Shown here: positions 6,121 to 7,289 of the stretch, in pieces | Position numbering within the stretch: position 1 is the stretch's first letter | Layout of the letters: each line of letters begins with the position of its first letter | Source: Candidatus Omnitrophota bacterium | Lineage (GTDB): Bacteria; Omnitrophota; Gorgyraeia; Aquiviventales; Aquiviventaceae | DNA length: 7,289 bases | Reading direction: 5' to 3' | Assembly: GCA_016198915.1 (NCBI GenBank) | Contig: JACQHS010000139.1 | Span: forward strand, 1 to 7,289 | Notes under the pieces: model-generated | The model's database searches: none | Told to the model about the DNA's origin: nothing | The model's input: the letters and a program-made list of their open reading frames with translations, nothing else | Translations under genes and position numbers: made by a program

Positions 6121-6670
6121 CCGAGGGTACGATCGCCGCCTCAGGTTCTTGAACTGTCGGCAGAGACATGGTCGGCAGCGCCTCGATGGACTTGAGGCCG
6201 AAGTGGCGCAGGAACTCGCTCGTCGTGCCGTACAGAAACGGCCGGCCCGGGCTGTCCTTGCGTCCGGTGATCCGGACGAAGCGCTTTTCGAGCAAGGTGT
6301 CCAGCGATGCGGTGACATCGACCCCGCGGATCGCCTCGATTTCCGCCTTGGTGATCGGCTGGCGATAGGCGATGATCGCCAAGGTTTCCATCGCGGCGAT
6401 GCTCACCGCATCCGGTTTCGGGCTCTGGAGTGCGCGCTTGATCCATGGGGCCAAGTCCTGCTGCGTGACGAACTGGTAGCCGCCGGCGACTTCCTGGATC
6501 TGAAACGCCCGCTTCGAGGCGGTGTACTCGTCGTTGAGTGTTTGGAGGCACTGCCGGATCTGCTCGCCGGAGAGATCCGGCAGCAGTTCCGTCAGCCGCT
6601 TGTGCGCGAACGGTTGGCCTGAGACAAACAAGAGCGCTTCAATGATCCGCTTGGCCTGCGCTTCGTCCAT
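6110..6670 (-). CDS. scpB: Segregation and condensation protein B
   Basis: ScpB dimers bind the ScpA kleisin and form the SMC-ScpAB condensin that organises the chromosome. The 186-residue product has two winged-helix domains. The first begins AKRIIEALLFVSGQPF (6-21). The second contains the family signature SIAAMETLAIIAYRQPITKAEIEAIRGV (90-117, shown in the sequence as adjoining blocks), followed by GRPFLYGTTSEFLRHFGL (142-159). A short, variable acidic tail ends the protein. The start is placed at ATG 6670, six bases after GGAG; the frame also opens at GTG 6700, giving ten extra residues (MSTQRQPESP) without a better site. It overlaps the scpA end by 32 bases and the chorismate mutase start by 11, so it is part of the same transcript. 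The scpA-scpB pairing makes the call secure. Confidence 0.95.
   Translation of the reverse strand: MDEAQAKRIIEALLFVSGQPFAHKRLTELLPDLSGEQIRQCLQTLNDEYTASKRAFQIQEVAGGYQFVTQQDLAPWIKRALQSPKPDAVSIAAMETLAIIAYRQPITKAEIEAIRGVDVTASLDTLLEKRFVRITGRKDSPGRPFLYGTTSEFLRHFGLKSIEALPTMSLPTVQEPEAAIVPSDAQ
6551..6583. repeat. Perfect 11-bp inverted repeat inside scpB
   Basis: CTGCCGGATCT at 6551-6561 is the exact reverse complement of AGATCCGGCAG at 6573-6583, with an 11-base loop. It lies in codons for LPDLSGEQIRQCLQ of scpB, so it could form a stable hairpin in the transcript. It has no run of T on either side and is not an evident terminator. Confidence 0.8.
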
Positions 6671-7289
6671 CGGGGACTCCGGTTGTCGCTGAGTGCTCAC
6701 GTGCTCGTGTACGCCGCTCGTAGACCGTAATGAGAATCTCGCTGAAGTGCCGCTCCTGGACCGCGCGCGCCGCGCGCTGACGCATCAGTTCAAGGAGTGC
6801 TAAGAACGTCACCACCAGTTCAAGTTTGCTCTTCTCCGGCGTGAACAATTCGAGAAACCGAATTTGGCGTTTCACCGTGATGAGGAGCCGCAACTCCTGC
6901 AGCTTCATCTCGACGGTCCAGGGCTCGGCCGTGACCTCATAGACCGGCGCCTGCGCCTTGTCCAACACCTTGGCGAAGGCGCTCATGAGGTCGGTGATCC
7001 CGACCTCCAACGGTTCCTCCTCGAGCGTCTCGTCCTGGCCCTCGGGCAGCTGCTGGCGCGCCCGTGTGAAGTGCTGATGCTGGAGCGCGTGCAGCTCGGC
7101 CAGCAGCTGGGCCACCGTCTTGAACTGTTCGTATTCCTTCAGTCGACGCTCCAACTCCTCCAGGCTGATGGGGACCTCTTCGTCCTCTTCGGCTTTCGGC
7201 GGCTCCGGAAGCAGCCCGCGCGCTTTGAGCGCCACTAGGCTGCCCAACAGCGGTAACGGCTCGGCGAGTTCGTTGAGATCGCGGCCGGA
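6639..7289 (-). CDS. scpA: Segregation and condensation protein A, 5' end cut by the window
   Basis: ScpA is the bacterial kleisin that bridges SMC heads. The frame is open to base 7289, beginning SGRDLNELAEPLPLLGSLVA, so the true start lies outside; 216 residues are visible and perhaps 30-60 are missing. The visible part shows the end of the N-terminal domain (LVALKARGLLPEPP), an acidic linker (AEEDEEVPISLEELERRL), a central helical region, and the C-terminal winged helix LELVVTFLALLELMRQ followed by HFSEILI, which contacts the SMC head. The last 20 or so residues (RAREHSATTGVPDG...) are low in similarity to the family and overlap scpB by 32 bases. The TTG at 7247 is not a plausible start because it falls inside the conserved domain. 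Confidence 0.93.
   Translation of the reverse strand, partial: SGRDLNELAEPLPLLGSLVALKARGLLPEPPKAEEDEEVPISLEELERRLKEYEQFKTVAQLLAELHALQHQHFTRARQQLPEGQDETLEEEPLEVGITDLMSAFAKVLDKAQAPVYEVTAEPWTVEMKLQELRLLITVKRQIRFLELFTPEKSKLELVVTFLALLELMRQRAARAVQERHFSEILITVYERRTRAREHSATTGVPDGRSAGQADH
6677..6680 (-). promoter_or_regulatory. Ribosome binding site that decides the scpB start
   Basis: The minus strand reads GGAG, then six bases (TCCCCG), then ATG at 6670. This favours ATG 6670 over the in-frame GTG at 6700. The site lies inside the 3' end of scpA. Confidence 0.6.

Noticed and set aside
5857..6318. A longer chorismate mutase starting at 6318, and a longer pheA starting at 5998
   Set aside because: The additional N-terminal residues are out-of-frame readings of scpB and chorismate mutase respectively, with Ser/Arg-rich composition. 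The conserved domains begin at 6120 and 5857.
6639..7247. scpA as a complete gene starting at 7247
   Set aside because: The codon there is TTG inside the conserved domain, and the frame continues with ScpA-like sequence (DLNELAEPLPLL) to the window edge.

Overview
The window is a single unbroken run of genes, all read from the minus strand, so the operon runs from high to low coordinates. In transcription order it holds: the 3' part of scpA, then scpB, a stand-alone AroQ chorismate mutase, pheA (prephenate dehydratase with ACT domain), a HisC-family aminotransferase, a type I-beta DAHP synthase (aroF), a small exported TPR-like protein, tyrA (prephenate dehydrogenase), cmk (cytidylate kinase), a PlsC-type acyltransferase, and the first 82 or so codons of rpsA (ribosomal protein S1). 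No gap between genes exceeds about 21 bases and most junctions overlap by 1 to 32 bases. I see no internal promoter, terminator, RNA gene, mobile element or CRISPR.

The sequence is GC-rich. The Sec signal peptide on the small TPR-like protein and the scpAB / aromatic / cmk-plsC-rpsA order suggest a Gram-negative, deep-branching bacterium. Omnitrophota, Nitrospirota or a similar uncultured phylum are possible, but the phylum is inference and is not proved here.

The core is an aromatic amino acid module. AroF condenses PEP and erythrose-4-phosphate to enter the shikimate pathway. Chorismate mutase then makes prephenate. PheA gives phenylpyruvate and TyrA gives 4-hydroxyphenylpyruvate. The HisC-like transaminase probably finishes both Phe and Tyr. 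Possible feedback points are the C-terminal ACT domain of PheA and the N-terminal ferredoxin-like domain of AroF; TyrA has none. On one side the module is joined to chromosome condensation genes (scpAB), on the other to nucleotide, phospholipid and ribosome genes (cmk, plsC, rpsA).

Most of the window is ordinary core metabolism and I do not see a new defence, mobile or secretion system. The points worth a second look are a four-copy 8-bp tandem repeat inside the translated N-terminal extension of cmk, the absence of aroA from the tyrA-cmk junction, the exported TPR-like protein embedded between two cytoplasmic enzymes, the split chorismate mutase / prephenate dehydratase pair, a perfect 11-bp inverted repeat inside scpB, and a few departures from family motifs.
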